Under the pieces are notes generated by a model. The model was not told the origin of the DNA, did not search any database, and saw nothing but the letters and a program-made list of their open reading frames with translations. DNA of 64,000 nt from Roseovarius confluentis (GTDB lineage: Bacteria; Pseudomonadota; Alphaproteobacteria; Rhodobacterales; Rhodobacteraceae): contig NZ_PPFE01000009.1 of assembly GCF_002917925.1 (NCBI RefSeq), forward strand, positions 1-64,000, read 5' to 3'. Shown piece after piece: positions 34,006-43,292 of this stretch. A program made the translations under genes and the position numbers. Position 1 is the first letter of the stretch; each line of letters opens with the position of its first letter.

Positions 34006-34992
34006 TCAGTCCTCCTTGCCGATAAAGGCTTCGTAAGACCCGTAAGCCTCGTAGCCGTAAGAGCCATCATAAGCCGGTGCAAAGTTGTGCTCCTGCGCCC
34101 AGATGAACCAGTTGTCCACGACCGTACCGGTCAGCAGAATGCCGATCCCGCCGGTGATCGGCGTCAGAACCGCGAACCACCACGCCCAGCGGTGGATGCC
34201 CTCCATCGTGGCGTTGAAGCCCATGGTCCAGCGCCAGAACAGCGCCGCGCGTTCCGTGGCCGTGCCCCGGTCGACGATCTGCTCCAACTCGCGGTCGCCG
34301 CCATAGCGCGTGACGGCCAGGATGGTCGCGCCGTGCATGGCGAACAGCAGCGTCGAACCGTACAGGAATACGATGCTCAGGCAGTGGAACGGGTTGTAGT
34401 AGAGGTTGCCGTACCGGATCGAGAACGCCGTGGTCCAGTCAAGGTGCGGGAAGATGCCGTAAGGCACCGCCTCGCTCCACGATCCCATCAGGATCGGACG
34501 GAAGAGGTTCAGCACCAGCATCAGCCAGATCGCACTCGCAAAAGCCCAGAAGACGTGCTTGCCCATCTTGTGCTGCGCCGCCAGCAGGTAGCTGCGGATA
34601 AGCCATGTCATGACACTGACCAGCAGCAGGAAGCTGGCAATGATGAACCAGCCCCCGTCATTCAGCGGCGGGATCGACAGGCCATGCTCCGGCCCCGGCG
34701 GCTCCAGCGCCAGCCAGAAGCCCTGCCGCAGAAACTCCGGGATCGACCAGTTGACCTGCGCCAGCATGTTGAAGCCGACGATGTTCAGCGCCAGGATGAA
34801 GGTCACGAGGCTTACCAGCCCCGTCCAGCCCAGGTAGATCGGGCCGATCTGAGCGTTGCCGATCCAGCCCACCAGGTTGCTGAACCGCGGCTTGAACCCG
34901 CGCTCGTCCATCATGTGGTTGTCGTTGTCCATGCCCCATTCTGGGTTTCCCCGGACTTGGACCTGCGTGAATATGTTCTGATACTCGATCAT
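34006..34992 (-). CDS. pufM: photosynthetic reaction centre M subunit
   Basis: A 328-residue five-helix protein that with PufL binds the special pair, accessory pigments, QA and the non-haem iron. Histidines in [15 protein letters not shown] and in [11 protein letters not shown] correspond to the special-pair ligand and an iron ligand; [15 protein letters not shown] carries another iron-ligand region. It starts 3 bp after the pufL stop and ends 3 bp before pufC. Confidence 0.98.
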   Translation of the reverse strand: MIEYQNIFTQVQVRGNPEWGMDNDNHMMDERGFKPRFSNLVGWIGNAQIGPIYLGWTGLVSLVTFILALNIVGFNMLAQVNWSIPEFLRQGFWLALEPPGPEHGLSIPPLNDGGWFIIASFLLLVSVMTWLIRSYLLAAQHKMGKHVFWAFASAIWLMLVLNLFRPILMGSWSEAVPYGIFPHLDWTTAFSIRYGNLYYNPFHCLSIVFLYGSTLLFAMHGATILAVTRYGGDRELEQIVDRGTATERAALFWRWTMGFNATMEGIHRWAWWFAVLTPITGGIGILLTGTVVDNWFIWAQEHNFAPAYDGSYGYEAYGSYEAFIGKED

Positions 34993-34995
34993 CTC

Positions 34996-35835
34996 TTATA
35001 CCCCCATCTGCGACGGCCAGACCGGCAGCTCGAGCCACCAGTTCCACCACTCGGGCCAGCCCTTGGTCCAGACCGGGCCGCTGATGATAATGCAGATCGC
35101 CGACCAGAAGCCCGCGTTCAGCGCCAGCAACAGGCCGACGCGGTGGATGCCCAGCGTGCCGACCGAGTAGCCGATGAAATCCCGGAAAAACGTGTCCTCG
35201 TGGTCCGGCGTCTTCATGACCTCGCCCTTCTCGGGGTTGGCCGCCGACAGGATCAGACCGCCATGCAGCGCCAGGGCCAGCGTGGTGGTGAAGAAGAACG
35301 TCACCGCCAGCATGTGCGCCGGGTTGTAATGGAAATGCAGGTACGCGTAGCCGGTGTTGCTGACCCAGTCGAGGTGACTGAATATACCGTACGGGAAGCC
35401 ATGCCCCCACGCGCCCATCAGGACAGGGCGGAACACGACCAGCGTGACATAGGCGAAGATCGCAAAGCTAAAGGCGAAGGGGACGTGATACCCGATGCCC
35501 AGCTTGCGGCAGATCTCTACCTCGCGCAGCGCCCAGCAACTGAAGGCGCCGATCGCGCAGATCGTGATGATCTGCCATAGGCCGCCCTCCATCAGCGGGG
35601 CCGCGCCCAGGCCGTAGGACAGGTCGGGCGGCGCGATGTTGATCAGCCAGGGGTTCCACGTGCCCTGGTGGGCCGCCCCCCAGAAGATCAGGATGGTGCC
35701 AAGAAGCGCAAAGAACGCGCCCAGCACGCCGAAAAAGCCCACGTAGAACGGCCCGACCCAGAAGTCGAACAGGTCGCCTCCGATCAGTGTCCCCCCGCGG
35801 ACCCGGTATTTTCTCTCAAAGCTGAGCAACGCCAT
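34996..35835 (-). CDS. pufL: photosynthetic reaction centre L subunit
   Basis: A 279-residue five-helix protein. His154 (SHLDWVSN), His169 and His174 (HFHYNPAHM) correspond to the bacteriochlorophyll ligands at 153, 168 and 173 of R. sphaeroides L. The iron ligands in [10 protein letters not shown] and GIHRVGL are also present. GGAGAG precedes the ATG. A strong hairpin in the 110-bp gap to pufA probably separates the mRNA stabilities of LH1 and reaction-centre genes. Confidence 0.98.
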   Translation of the reverse strand: MALLSFERKYRVRGGTLIGGDLFDFWVGPFYVGFFGVLGAFFALLGTILIFWGAAHQGTWNPWLINIAPPDLSYGLGAAPLMEGGLWQIITICAIGAFSCWALREVEICRKLGIGYHVPFAFSFAIFAYVTLVVFRPVLMGAWGHGFPYGIFSHLDWVSNTGYAYLHFHYNPAHMLAVTFFFTTTLALALHGGLILSAANPEKGEVMKTPDHEDTFFRDFIGYSVGTLGIHRVGLLLALNAGFWSAICIIISGPVWTKGWPEWWNWWLELPVWPSQMGV

Positions 35836-35895
35836 TGTTTCTCTCCGCGTTTTCGGCCGGCCAGTCTTGCCCGGCCGTCACTCTTTGTTCGGTTT

Positions 35896-35923
35896 GTTGC
35901 GGGCGGGCGGACCCGCCCGCAAC
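35896..35923 (-). promoter_or_regulatory. pufA-pufL intercistronic hairpin
   Basis: A perfect 12-bp inverted repeat (GTTGCGGGCGGG, 4-base loop, CCCGCCCGCAAC) between pufA and pufL. Hairpins at this position in Rhodobacter protect the pufBA message and raise LH1 over reaction-centre protein. Confidence 0.85.
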
Positions 35924-35945
35924 GAGGTTTGACGATTGTCTTGGA

Positions 35946-36113
35946 TCACTCGGACGCTGCAGCGCGGGACGCTGCTGCATTCTCGAACCAGTTGACGCCG
36001 TTCGACAGAACCACCAGGTGGATCATGACGGCCAAAAGGAACAGGAATGCGCCTTGTGCTACGAACACGCGGCGCGGATCGAAAATGAGCCAGATCTTGT
36101 AGAACTTCGACAT
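35946..36113 (-). CDS. pufA: LH1 alpha subunit
   Basis: A 55-residue single-helix light-harvesting protein. It begins [20 protein letters not shown]; His32 in MIHLVVLS ligates bacteriochlorophyll and a Trp in GVNWF follows. The start at 36113 is chosen because the upstream part of the frame overlaps pufB and the canonical alpha N-terminus begins here after AAGGAAAG. It follows pufB by 13 bp. Confidence 0.97.
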   Translation of the reverse strand: MSKFYKIWLIFDPRRVFVAQGAFLFLLAVMIHLVVLSNGVNWFENAAASRAAASE

Positions 36114-36126
36114 TTTCTTTCCTTCC

Positions 36127-36276
36127 TCAGAACCAAGGAGCCCAGATGTACGTCGCGATGTGCGCGATGACCGCAACCAGTGTGAACAGCGTAAGGCCGC
36201 TCATATACACCGAATGCAACTCCTGGGCTTGCTCGTCGGTAAGACCTGTAAAGGACAGGTCGGTGTTATCAGCCAT
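36127..36276 (-). CDS. pufB: LH1 beta subunit
   Basis: A 49-residue protein, [20 protein letters not shown] then one transmembrane helix with His39 ([14 protein letters not shown]), the bacteriochlorophyll ligand. The canonical beta pattern [18 protein letters not shown] is clear. GGAGGAAAG lies before the ATG. Pairs with PufA to form the LH1 ring. Confidence 0.97.
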   Translation of the reverse strand: MADNTDLSFTGLTDEQAQELHSVYMSGLTLFTLVAVIAHIATYIWAPWF

Positions 36277-36330
36277 GAACTTTCCTCCGGAACGTTATGC
36301 TGACGCCGCGAACCCCGCGGCCGGGTTCCC

Positions 36331-36351
36331 CAAGGGCCTTGCGGGCCCTTG
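36331..36351 (-). promoter_or_regulatory. hairpin in the pufQ-pufB spacer
   Basis: CAAGGGCC, 5-base loop, GGCCCTTG in the 133-bp gap between pufQ and pufB. It would form at the 5' end of a processed pufBA message; a stabilising role is inferred. Confidence 0.55.
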
Positions 36352-36409
36352 AAGGTCTGCTCGCCCAGTCGGGCGGATACAGCTCGGGTTTCGGTCTGGG
36401 CACCATGCC

Positions 36410-36634
36410 TCAGACCGAGAAAATCAGCGGCGTGATCCGGTCCGCCTCGGACCAGGCGCGCGCCAGCGGACCGCGCACGTTCAGCGTGTGGCGCTCCGCG
36501 ATATCGCGGACCCAGCGGAACGTCGTGAACGGCACCGCACAAAAGAAGATCAGCGTGAAGTACACCCAGAACTCCGCGGTTCTGCGGCGTCCCGTGGTGC
36601 TGCGTCTCGGCGGGTTGGACGTCATGTCAGTCAT
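36410..36634 (-). CDS. pufQ: PufQ, bacteriochlorophyll-related regulatory protein
   Basis: A 74-residue protein with one transmembrane helix ([21 protein letters not shown]). Size, place between bchZ and pufB, and the [13 protein letters not shown] core identify PufQ, which affects bacteriochlorophyll synthesis in Rhodobacter. The ATG at 36634 overlaps the end of bchZ by 8 bp; an ATG 9 bp later is also possible. Confidence 0.88.
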   Translation of the reverse strand: MTDMTSNPPRRSTTGRRRTAEFWVYFTLIFFCAVPFTTFRWVRDIAERHTLNVRGPLARAWSEADRITPLIFSV

Positions 36635-38123
36635 GGTTGTTGTCCTCCTCTTGGACATCTGCCGTGGCGGCTTGGGCCACGGGCGAAAGGGCTTTCACGG
36701 TTTCCAGCACGACCCGCTCGGCGCCCTCCCTCAGGGCGGCCTCCTCGGCGGCATCGCGCAGCGTCTTGGCAGCGGAAATTCTGGTCAGCACCGGATGGCT
36801 TTCCACGATCCGGTTCAGCTCGGCCTGCGCATCTGCGTCCCACGGGAAATCCCGGCGCAGCGGCGTCGGCGTGGCGGCCCCCGCATCCATTTCGGAGCCC
36901 AGCGGCAGGATGTGAAACAGCGCATCGAACAGGCCATTGCACACTTCCTGGATCAAATAGGTCGCCCCGGCATATCCCATGAAGGGCGTGCCCGTGGCCC
37001 GCCGGATCGCGGCACCCGGAAAACTCGCCGGGATAAAGGCAGGCTTCGGCCCGTGCCCTGCGCTCATCTCGGCCAGGTACATCTTTTCGTTGATCGACCC
37101 CATCAGGATCAGCGGGCGCTTGTTGTGCACCAGCGACCGCACTTCCTCGTTGTTGGTCTTGGTCCCCGCACAGCGCGCCACGGCAAACCCGCAGGGCAGC
37201 CCCATGTCGTTTTCCAGGAAGTTGCGGATGCCCCGCGCGTAGGTCTCGTTCGCAACGATCCCGAAACTGGCCGTGGCAAAGAAATCCTGCGTCACCGAGC
37301 GCCACAGGTCCCACACGGGCTTGATCGTCGAATGCCTCTCGCGCTCGATGAAGGACTCGGCGTCCAGCTCCAGCAATTCGCCCAGCTTGCGCAGGAATTT
37401 CGTCGTGCTGTCCACGCCGATCGGCGCTTGCAGGTACGGCTTGTCCAGCACTTCGCACAGCCCCCTGCCGAACTCGCGATACATGCAAATGTTCACATCG
37501 GCATTCACCAGATCCCTCATCTCGGCCAGGTGCGCGCCAAGCGGCATCACCATGTTGACCTCGGCCCCGATCCCCTCGACCAGCCGCCGGATCTCGGCCA
37601 GATCACTGGGCATGTTGAAGGTGCCATACATCGGCCCAAGGATATTGACTCGAGGCTTGGCATCCTCCGCGCGCTTCTTCTCGGGCGGCATCCGGCCCTT
37701 GGTCATCCCGAACTCGGTGAAGATCCAGGTCATCGCTCGGTCGGCGGCTTCCCACTGATCCTCGTCGATGGTCCGCGGCAGGAACCGCTGGATGCTGGTG
37801 CCCTGCGGCGTCACGCCCCCGCCGATCATCTCGGCAATGGATCCCGTGACCACGACCGCCGGCAACGCCGGGTCGAGCGTGCCCCAGGCCCGCTTCATCG
37901 CGCCTTCCGTACCTTCCCGGCCCAGCTCTTCTTCGCCCAGGCCTGTCACCACGATGGGCAACTCATGCGGCGGCAACGCGTCGGTGTAATGGAGCACGGA
38001 CGTCACCGGCAGGTTCTCGCAGCCCACCGGGCCATCGATCACCACCTGCAAGCCCTTCACGGCACAGAAGGCATAGACCGCCCCCCAGTATCCTCCCGCG
38101 CGATCATGATCCTGGATCAACAT
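36627..38123 (-). CDS. bchZ: chlorophyllide reductase subunit Z
   Basis: A 498-residue nitrogenase-like subunit of chlorophyllide a oxidoreductase, which reduces ring B to give the bacteriochlorin. The N-terminus [20 protein letters not shown] and [14 protein letters not shown] (cluster cysteine) are canonical. The start at 38123 is supported by GGGAGGGCGGG; the open frame upstream reads through palindromic repeats. Its 3' end overlaps pufQ, linking bacteriochlorophyll and puf expression. Confidence 0.97.
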   Translation of the reverse strand: MLIQDHDRAGGYWGAVYAFCAVKGLQVVIDGPVGCENLPVTSVLHYTDALPPHELPIVVTGLGEEELGREGTEGAMKRAWGTLDPALPAVVVTGSIAEMIGGGVTPQGTSIQRFLPRTIDEDQWEAADRAMTWIFTEFGMTKGRMPPEKKRAEDAKPRVNILGPMYGTFNMPSDLAEIRRLVEGIGAEVNMVMPLGAHLAEMRDLVNADVNICMYREFGRGLCEVLDKPYLQAPIGVDSTTKFLRKLGELLELDAESFIERERHSTIKPVWDLWRSVTQDFFATASFGIVANETYARGIRNFLENDMGLPCGFAVARCAGTKTNNEEVRSLVHNKRPLILMGSINEKMYLAEMSAGHGPKPAFIPASFPGAAIRRATGTPFMGYAGATYLIQEVCNGLFDALFHILPLGSEMDAGAATPTPLRRDFPWDADAQAELNRIVESHPVLTRISAAKTLRDAAEEAALREGAERVVLETVKALSPVAQAATADVQEEDNNHD

Positions 38124-38164
38124 GACCCGCCCTCCCGTAGTGCAGGGTTCCACCCAGCCATGGG

Positions 38165-38329
38165 CGCCAGAATGCTCCATGGTGTGGGCACGCACCCCAT
38201 CGCCGTCCCGGACTTGATCCGGGACCTCTGCACCCGGAATGATCCACGGCGCGCGGCGGGATTTTCCTCGCCGTCCCGGACTTGATCCGGGACCTCTTCG
38301 CCAGAAATGCTCCACGGGGTGGGCACGCA
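38165..38329. repeat. two direct-repeat units with palindromes between bchY and bchZ
   Basis: A unit starting CGCCAGAATGCTCCA... and ending GGGCACGCA occurs at 38165-38194 and again, with few changes, at 38299-38329. Palindromes GTCCCGG-N7-CCGGGAC lie at 38205-38225 and 38273-38293. They make up most of the 262-bp bchY-bchZ spacer. Confidence 0.8.
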
Positions 38330-38358
38330 ATCGGCGTCGCCGCTCGCTTCCGCCCACC

Positions 38359-38386
38359 GAGGGGATTTTGTGAACAAAATGCCCCT
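38359..38386 (-). promoter_or_regulatory. hairpin overlapping the bchY stop codon
   Basis: GAGGGG-ATTTTGT pairs with ACAAAAT-(bulged G)-CCCCTC around a 2-base tip. On the transcript it starts at the bchY stop. It lacks a T run, so mRNA protection or translational effect is more likely than termination. Confidence 0.5.
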
Positions 38387-39948
38387 CATATCATCTCCTG
38401 CGCTTTTTTGGCCCGCGCGGCTTTTTCCAGTTTCTTCTGGTTCGTCGCCCGGAAATCCTCGCGTACGTTGGGCTGGCCTTCCCAGACCCCGGCGGTATCG
38501 CCGCTGCCCACGCCCTCGAAAAACTCGCGCATCCGGTCCATCCGCCCCTTGTTGGCGATGGCCGCGTTGACCACCTCCGCCAGGCTTCCGGCCCCGGCCG
38601 GCCCCATCAGGGGCCGCGCGGAAATCAGGTTGGTGAAGTAAAGCCCCGGAACGCCCAACTCCTTGGCCTTCTGCACGACCGGCGTCGTGCCGATGGCCAG
38701 GTCCGGCTTGATGGCTTCCATCGCCGCGCAATCGTTTTCCAGCGACGCGCGGTACTGCACCTTGGTGCCTTTGCTTTCCAGCCAGGCGGCATCCTCCGCC
38801 GACCACGGGCTCTTGGCACAGGCCGTGCCCACGTAAGGCACATCCGCCCCGCTCTCGATCAGCAGGCGGGCCACCAACAATTCGCTTCCCTCATAGCCCG
38901 ACAGGGTGATGGTTCCGTCGATCTTCTTGGCGCCCAAGGCCGCCTCGATCGCCGGCAGGAACGCATTCTGCGCCTGCGCCACCTTGTCGGCAGGCACGTC
39001 AAAGGCATCGCCAATCGCGCTGAGCCACGCCGCCGTCCCGTCCCGTCCGACAGGCGCGCTGCCCACGACGGGCCGCCCGGCGGCCTCGAATTCGCGCACG
39101 GCGGCGGTGTAAAACGGATGGATCGCCGCCACCGCGCCACAATCCAGCGCAGCATAAAGCTCCCGCCACTCCCGGCACGGCACGACCGGCCCCGCGGCCA
39201 GCCCCATGGGCGCCAGCATCTGACCGATCATCACCGGGTCGGCCGGGAACATCTCGCCCAGCAAGGTCACTGTCGGCCTGTCGGAGACGCCCCCGTCAGG
39301 GGCGGCGACAGGCCCGGCCTCGACCTCTTGCCGTGCGTAGTTCAGCATCGCCCCGGCCAAAACATCCTTGGCCTCCGCATGGGTCGGAATGCCGAAGCCC
39401 GGCACGTCGATGCCGACGATCCGCACGCCGTTGATTTCCTTCGGCAACAGCCGCAGCGGCACGCCGCTCGCCGTCGGCACGCAAAGGTTCGTTACCACGA
39501 CTGCATCAAAACGGTCCGGATCAGCCAACTCGTGCACAGAGTCGCGGATGTCCTCGAAAAGCTTGCCGGTCACCAGCGTCTCGGAATTGAACGGCACATA
39601 GCCCACCGACCGCCGCGCGCCGTAGAAATGGCTCACGAAGGTCAGGCCGTACACACAACAGGCCGAGCCGCTCAGCACGGTGGCCACCCGTTTCATCCGC
39701 AGGCCCACGCGCAAGCTGCCGAAAGCGGGACACATGCTTTGCGGCTTGTCGTGTGGACCTTGCGGATAGTCGCTCGCATATTGATCCAGCAGATCGCTCT
39801 GCCCGGCCATGCGCGCGGCTTTCTCCATCTCGTTGCCGGAATGGCATCCAAGGCCCGGGTCGCCCGTCAGCTCCGGCGCGTCCTCACGCGCCTTCCCGCG
39901 GATGACCCCCGCCTTTCCGGCGTCGTCATATGTGACTTCATCCGTCAT
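38386..39948 (-). CDS. bchY: chlorophyllide reductase subunit Y
   Basis: A 520-residue subunit partnering BchZ, with cluster-binding cysteines in [11 protein letters not shown] and [13 protein letters not shown]. Full-length for the family. The ATG overlaps the stop of the 44-residue ORF by 4 bp (ATGA), so its translation is probably coupled to that ORF. Confidence 0.97.
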   Translation of the reverse strand: MTDEVTYDDAGKAGVIRGKAREDAPELTGDPGLGCHSGNEMEKAARMAGQSDLLDQYASDYPQGPHDKPQSMCPAFGSLRVGLRMKRVATVLSGSACCVYGLTFVSHFYGARRSVGYVPFNSETLVTGKLFEDIRDSVHELADPDRFDAVVVTNLCVPTASGVPLRLLPKEINGVRIVGIDVPGFGIPTHAEAKDVLAGAMLNYARQEVEAGPVAAPDGGVSDRPTVTLLGEMFPADPVMIGQMLAPMGLAAGPVVPCREWRELYAALDCGAVAAIHPFYTAAVREFEAAGRPVVGSAPVGRDGTAAWLSAIGDAFDVPADKVAQAQNAFLPAIEAALGAKKIDGTITLSGYEGSELLVARLLIESGADVPYVGTACAKSPWSAEDAAWLESKGTKVQYRASLENDCAAMEAIKPDLAIGTTPVVQKAKELGVPGLYFTNLISARPLMGPAGAGSLAEVVNAAIANKGRMDRMREFFEGVGSGDTAGVWEGQPNVREDFRATNQKKLEKAARAKKAQEMI

Positions 39949-40079
39949 GCATGCCTTTCCGGACCGTCCGAAGACGCGATATCTTTCAACAACCGTCTGA
40001 TCTGCTCCGGCCGCGCTTCGGCGATCATCCGGCAGGCCTCGATCAGGCGTTTCGTGGTGCTCTGTTCAGGCGTCGTCAT
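39945..40079 (-). CDS. 44-residue ORF between bchX and bchY, unrecognised
   Basis: Encodes [20 protein letters not shown], then [25 protein letters not shown] strong GGAGG with 6-base spacing precedes its ATG, formed by the last bchX codons; the start overlaps bchX by 14 bp and the stop overlaps the bchY ATG (ATGA). Sequence is basic, helical in character, with no signal or transmembrane segment and one cysteine. I do not recognise a family. It may be a small protein of chlorophyllide reductase or a translational coupler between bchX and bchY. Confidence 0.65.
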   Translation of the reverse strand: MTTPEQSTTKRLIEACRMIAEARPEQIRRLLKDIASSDGPERHA

Positions 40080-41070
40080 AGACCACCTCCAGGCTTTCCT
40101 TCGGCGCGGCGTTCTTGCCCCGCATGTCCTCGTCCGTTGCAGGCTCCAGCGTGACGCTGCCGCCCGTCTCGGACTCGTCGAAGAGCCCCAGCAATCCGTC
40201 CTGGTCCAGCGGCGCAGGACGCACCGGCGGGGCCAGCGACACCGCTTCGGCCAGACCGGCAAACAGGCTGCCCCACTGGCTCTTTTCGGTGCCGACGATC
40301 TGGTAATTTGCCGATTTCTTGCGCAAATCGTCATCCTGCGGGATCGCGGCCAGCACGGGGATGTCCACCGCTTCGGCAAAGGCCTGCGCCTCGCCCGAAT
40401 GGTCGTCCTTGTTGACCACCAGCCCCGCGACGCCGACGTTGCCGCCCAGCTTGCGGAAATACTCCACCGCCGAGCAGACGTTGTTGGCCACGTACAGCGA
40501 TTGCAGGTCGTTCGACGCCACGAGGATCACCTTCTGCGCCATGTCGCGGGCAATCGGCAGGCCGAAGCCCCCGCAAACCACGTCGCCCAGGAAATCCAGC
40601 AGGACATAGTCGAAATCCCAGTCATGGAAGCCGAGCTTCTCCAGCAGTTCGAACCCGTGGATGATGCCCCGGCCACCACAGCCACGGCCCACTTCCGGGC
40701 CACCCAGCTCCATGGCGAAGACACCGCCGCGCTTGAAACACACGTCGCCGATCTTCACCTGCTCGCCGGCAAGGTTCTTCTTGGTTGAAGTCTCGATGAT
40801 CGTCGGACACGCCTTGCCGCCGAACAGCAGGCTGGTCGTGTCCGATTTCGGGTCGCACCCGATCAGCAGCACCCGCTTGCCCTGTTCGGCCATCATGTGG
40901 CTCAGGTTGGCCAGGGTGAACGACTTGCCGATCCCCCCCTTGCCATAGATCGCGATGATCTGCGTTTTGCTGGTGGGCTCGCCCTGTGGCACTTCCAGGC
41001 TCGGCTCCGCGCCGGCCTCGTCCCGCAGGCGTTTGTCGAAATCCTTCAAATTGGGGATGTCGTCCTTCAC
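40066..41070 (-). CDS. bchX: chlorophyllide reductase iron-sulfur ATP-binding protein
   Basis: A 334-residue NifH/BchL-like ATPase donating electrons to BchY-BchZ. Walker [15 protein letters not shown] and the 4Fe-4S ligand cysteines in [12 protein letters not shown] and [12 protein letters not shown] are present, with the N-terminal extension typical of BchX. The start overlaps the bchC stop by 4 bp. Confidence 0.97.
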   Translation of the reverse strand: MKDDIPNLKDFDKRLRDEAGAEPSLEVPQGEPTSKTQIIAIYGKGGIGKSFTLANLSHMMAEQGKRVLLIGCDPKSDTTSLLFGGKACPTIIETSTKKNLAGEQVKIGDVCFKRGGVFAMELGGPEVGRGCGGRGIIHGFELLEKLGFHDWDFDYVLLDFLGDVVCGGFGLPIARDMAQKVILVASNDLQSLYVANNVCSAVEYFRKLGGNVGVAGLVVNKDDHSGEAQAFAEAVDIPVLAAIPQDDDLRKKSANYQIVGTEKSQWGSLFAGLAEAVSLAPPVRPAPLDQDGLLGLFDESETGGSVTLEPATDEDMRGKNAAPKESLEVVYDDA

Positions 41071-42008
41071 GCGGCGTCCTTCCAGTTGAGTATCATTTTC
41101 AAACAGCCGGCCTCCTCGAAGGCCGTCCGATATGCGTCCTCGGCCTCAGTGGCCGGGGCGCTATGGGTGATCAGGCCACCCAGGCTCAGCGCGCCGCTGT
41201 CCAGCAGCGCACCCACGGCGGCGAGGTCCTCGCGCGCCCATTCCGCGGCGATGCGCAACCGCGCCTCGCGCATGAAGGCGGGCGGAAAGGCAAAGCTCAG
41301 GCCGCCGGGATAGAACCCCGCCAGCACGATCTCGCCGCCTTTCGTCAGCCGTCCGATCAAATCGTTCAGAATGCTCGCATTGCCCGAGGCATCGTAAATC
41401 GCACGGTAGTCGCGACGCTCATCCGCATCCGGTGCGACGACCTCGTAGCCGGCCGCGCCACCGCGCCGCGCCGGATCGGTTTCCCAAACCACGGGCGCCG
41501 GCGCTCCGGCGGCAATCGTCAGCCGCGCCAGAAGCCGACCCAGCACACCGTGCCCGACAATCAGCTCCGGCACGCGCTTGTCCAATCCGGCCATCGCGTG
41601 CCGCGCGGTCGCTGCCAAGGCCAGCAATGCGCCTTCCGCTCCCAGCGTCGAATCGATTCGCGTCACTCTGTCGGCAGGCGTCACCAGCCGGCTCGCCGCC
41701 CCTCCGAACAGGCCAAACGCACCGTCGAAGCAATCCGCCCCCGGCACGAACACCGTCTCGCCTGTCCTGAAACCACTTTCCGACCCGGCCTCGACCACTT
41801 CGCCCGCAGCCTCGTATCCCGGCACCAGCGGGTACCCCGAGCCTGGGAAAGGCGGCATCTCACCGGTCCAGAACAGTTTTTCCGTGCCGGTCGAGATCCC
41901 CGAATGGGCAATATCCACCACGATATCGGCAGGGCCTGGCTGCTTGAGCGGCAGCGTGTCCAGGTGCAGGTCTTTCGGACCATTCAGGAATACGGCACGC
42001 GTCTCCAA
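41067..42008 (-). CDS. bchC: 3-hydroxyethyl bacteriochlorophyllide a dehydrogenase
   Basis: A 313-residue zinc-alcohol-dehydrogenase-like enzyme oxidising the C3 hydroxyethyl to acetyl. The start is taken as TTG at 42008 ([17 protein letters not shown]): the family begins METRAV, and GGGGGGAG lies 9 bases upstream. An ATG at 42053 would add unconserved residues. NAD-site glycines in [11 protein letters not shown] are visible. Two tandem PpsR boxes lie just upstream. Confidence 0.94.
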   Translation of the reverse strand: METRAVFLNGPKDLHLDTLPLKQPGPADIVVDIAHSGISTGTEKLFWTGEMPPFPGSGYPLVPGYEAAGEVVEAGSESGFRTGETVFVPGADCFDGAFGLFGGAASRLVTPADRVTRIDSTLGAEGALLALAATARHAMAGLDKRVPELIVGHGVLGRLLARLTIAAGAPAPVVWETDPARRGGAAGYEVVAPDADERRDYRAIYDASGNASILNDLIGRLTKGGEIVLAGFYPGGLSFAFPPAFMREARLRIAAEWAREDLAAVGALLDSGALSLGGLITHSAPATEAEDAYRTAFEEAGCLKMILNWKDAA

Positions 42009-42070
42009 CTGTCTGAACTCCCCCCGGTTATTGTGTGAGTCGCGCCAACGCAAGGCGCGATCCGGTTACA

Positions 42071-42114
42071 TGTCAGTCTATGCGGACATCAATTTGTGTC
42101 AACTAAACTTTACA
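42071..42114. promoter_or_regulatory. tandem PpsR boxes and promoter of bchC
   Basis: Two exact TGT-N12-ACA sites at 42071-42088 and 42097-42114, 8 bp apart, the classic arrangement for cooperative PpsR/CrtJ binding. On the minus strand TTGACA (42097-42102) and TAGACT (42075-42080) with 16-bp spacing form a promoter covered by both boxes. Confidence 0.88.
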
Positions 42115-42155
42115 CTTTACAGCGAATCGGCTGCCTGACACCGCCATGCGAGGGG

Positions 42156-43286
42156 TCAGCCGGGTTTGCTGCAGGCCAGCGCTGTGGTGATAAAGGGCCG
42201 GATCGGTTTCGGCATCGCGACATCCTCGAAGCCCGCCGCGCGGCACATCTCGGCAATCCGCGCCTGCGACCGCACGCGTCCGGTGCCCATCGCCATCGTG
42301 TAGAATGCGAAATAAACGTCACCCGCCCGCTCGGGCGTGTCGCCACCCGACATCGGCTCCGACACGATCAACCGTCCGCCAGGCGGCAAGGCCTCGAACG
42401 CCTTGCGCAACAGGTCGGACACAGTGTCGTCCGCATGATCGTACAGCACCCGGATCAGGCAGATCGTGTCCGCCACCTCCGGCAAGCCCACGTCCCTGAA
42501 GCTGCCGCCTCGCAGATCGATCCGACTCCGCAGCCCCAACTGCGCTACCCGGGCCTCGGCCTGCGGCATCACCTCGGGCAAATCGAACAGGACACCCCGC
42601 GCCGCCTTGTTCCGCCGCAGCACTTCGGACAGGAAGACCCCCGACCCGCCTCCGACGTCCATTACCGTCTGCGCTCCTTTCAAGGGCAACATCTTCAGCG
42701 TGTCACGGGCGACCAGCACCTGGCTCTCCGCCATCAAAGTCGAGTACCTGTCTGCCACTTCCGGCGCGACCTCGCCCTCGGCGCCGAACACGTAGGGCCA
42801 GAACCGCGCCAGGCGCGTTTCACTTTCGCCGCGCAACAGCGCCATGGGATCGGCCATGTCGGCATAGAATTCCGCATTGTGCCGGATCATGTTCTCCAAC
42901 CCCGGCACACCCAGAATCGCAGCCCCCTTCCGGGCCAGTGCATAGGCTCCGCCGCGCCGCCGCTTCAGCAGCCCCAGCGCAGCACCTGCGCGCAACAACT
43001 GATCCATCCTGTCGGCCGGCACGTCATGGCGAAACCCCAGCGCGTCGGCGCTGCGCGGCCCGTCCAGCAGAGCACGCAGAATCCCGGCCTCCACCAGCGC
43101 ACCCAGCACCTGGGAGGCCACGAACCCCTGCAAAAGATCGAAAATCTCCGCGCCATCGCGGCGCGCCAAACCCTTGCCGAACGGCAAGGCGCTGGCGAAA
43201 TTCTGAAATCCCGGTTTGGCGACCTGTCGATTCAACCAGCCCGCAATGCCGGTGCGCCGCCGCATCTCAGGCTCCCGCACCGCCAT
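42156..43286 (-). CDS. crtF: demethylspheroidene O-methyltransferase
   Basis: A 376-residue SAM-dependent methyltransferase of the plant-type O-methyltransferase family, methylating the C1 hydroxyl of the carotenoid. SAM motif TVMDVGGGSGVFLSEVL and the C-terminal segment GGRLIVSEPMSGG are clear. It starts 6 bp after crtE and is separated from bchC by the PpsR-controlled region. Confidence 0.95.
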   Translation of the reverse strand: MAVREPEMRRRTGIAGWLNRQVAKPGFQNFASALPFGKGLARRDGAEIFDLLQGFVASQVLGALVEAGILRALLDGPRSADALGFRHDVPADRMDQLLRAGAALGLLKRRRGGAYALARKGAAILGVPGLENMIRHNAEFYADMADPMALLRGESETRLARFWPYVFGAEGEVAPEVADRYSTLMAESQVLVARDTLKMLPLKGAQTVMDVGGGSGVFLSEVLRRNKAARGVLFDLPEVMPQAEARVAQLGLRSRIDLRGGSFRDVGLPEVADTICLIRVLYDHADDTVSDLLRKAFEALPPGGRLIVSEPMSGGDTPERAGDVYFAFYTMAMGTGRVRSQARIAEMCRAAGFEDVAMPKPIRPFITTALACSKPG

Positions 43287-43292
43287 GGCGCG

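Noticed and set aside
38124..38385. CRISPR-like repeats between bchY and bchZ
   Set aside because: Only two imperfect units, each with an internal palindrome, no regular spacers and no cas genes.
38117..38806. Minus-strand frame with repeated VPTPWSI and PDQVRDG peptides near bchZ
   Set aside because: It is a translation of the palindromic repeats of the bchY-bchZ spacer joined to an out-of-frame part of bchY, not a gene.
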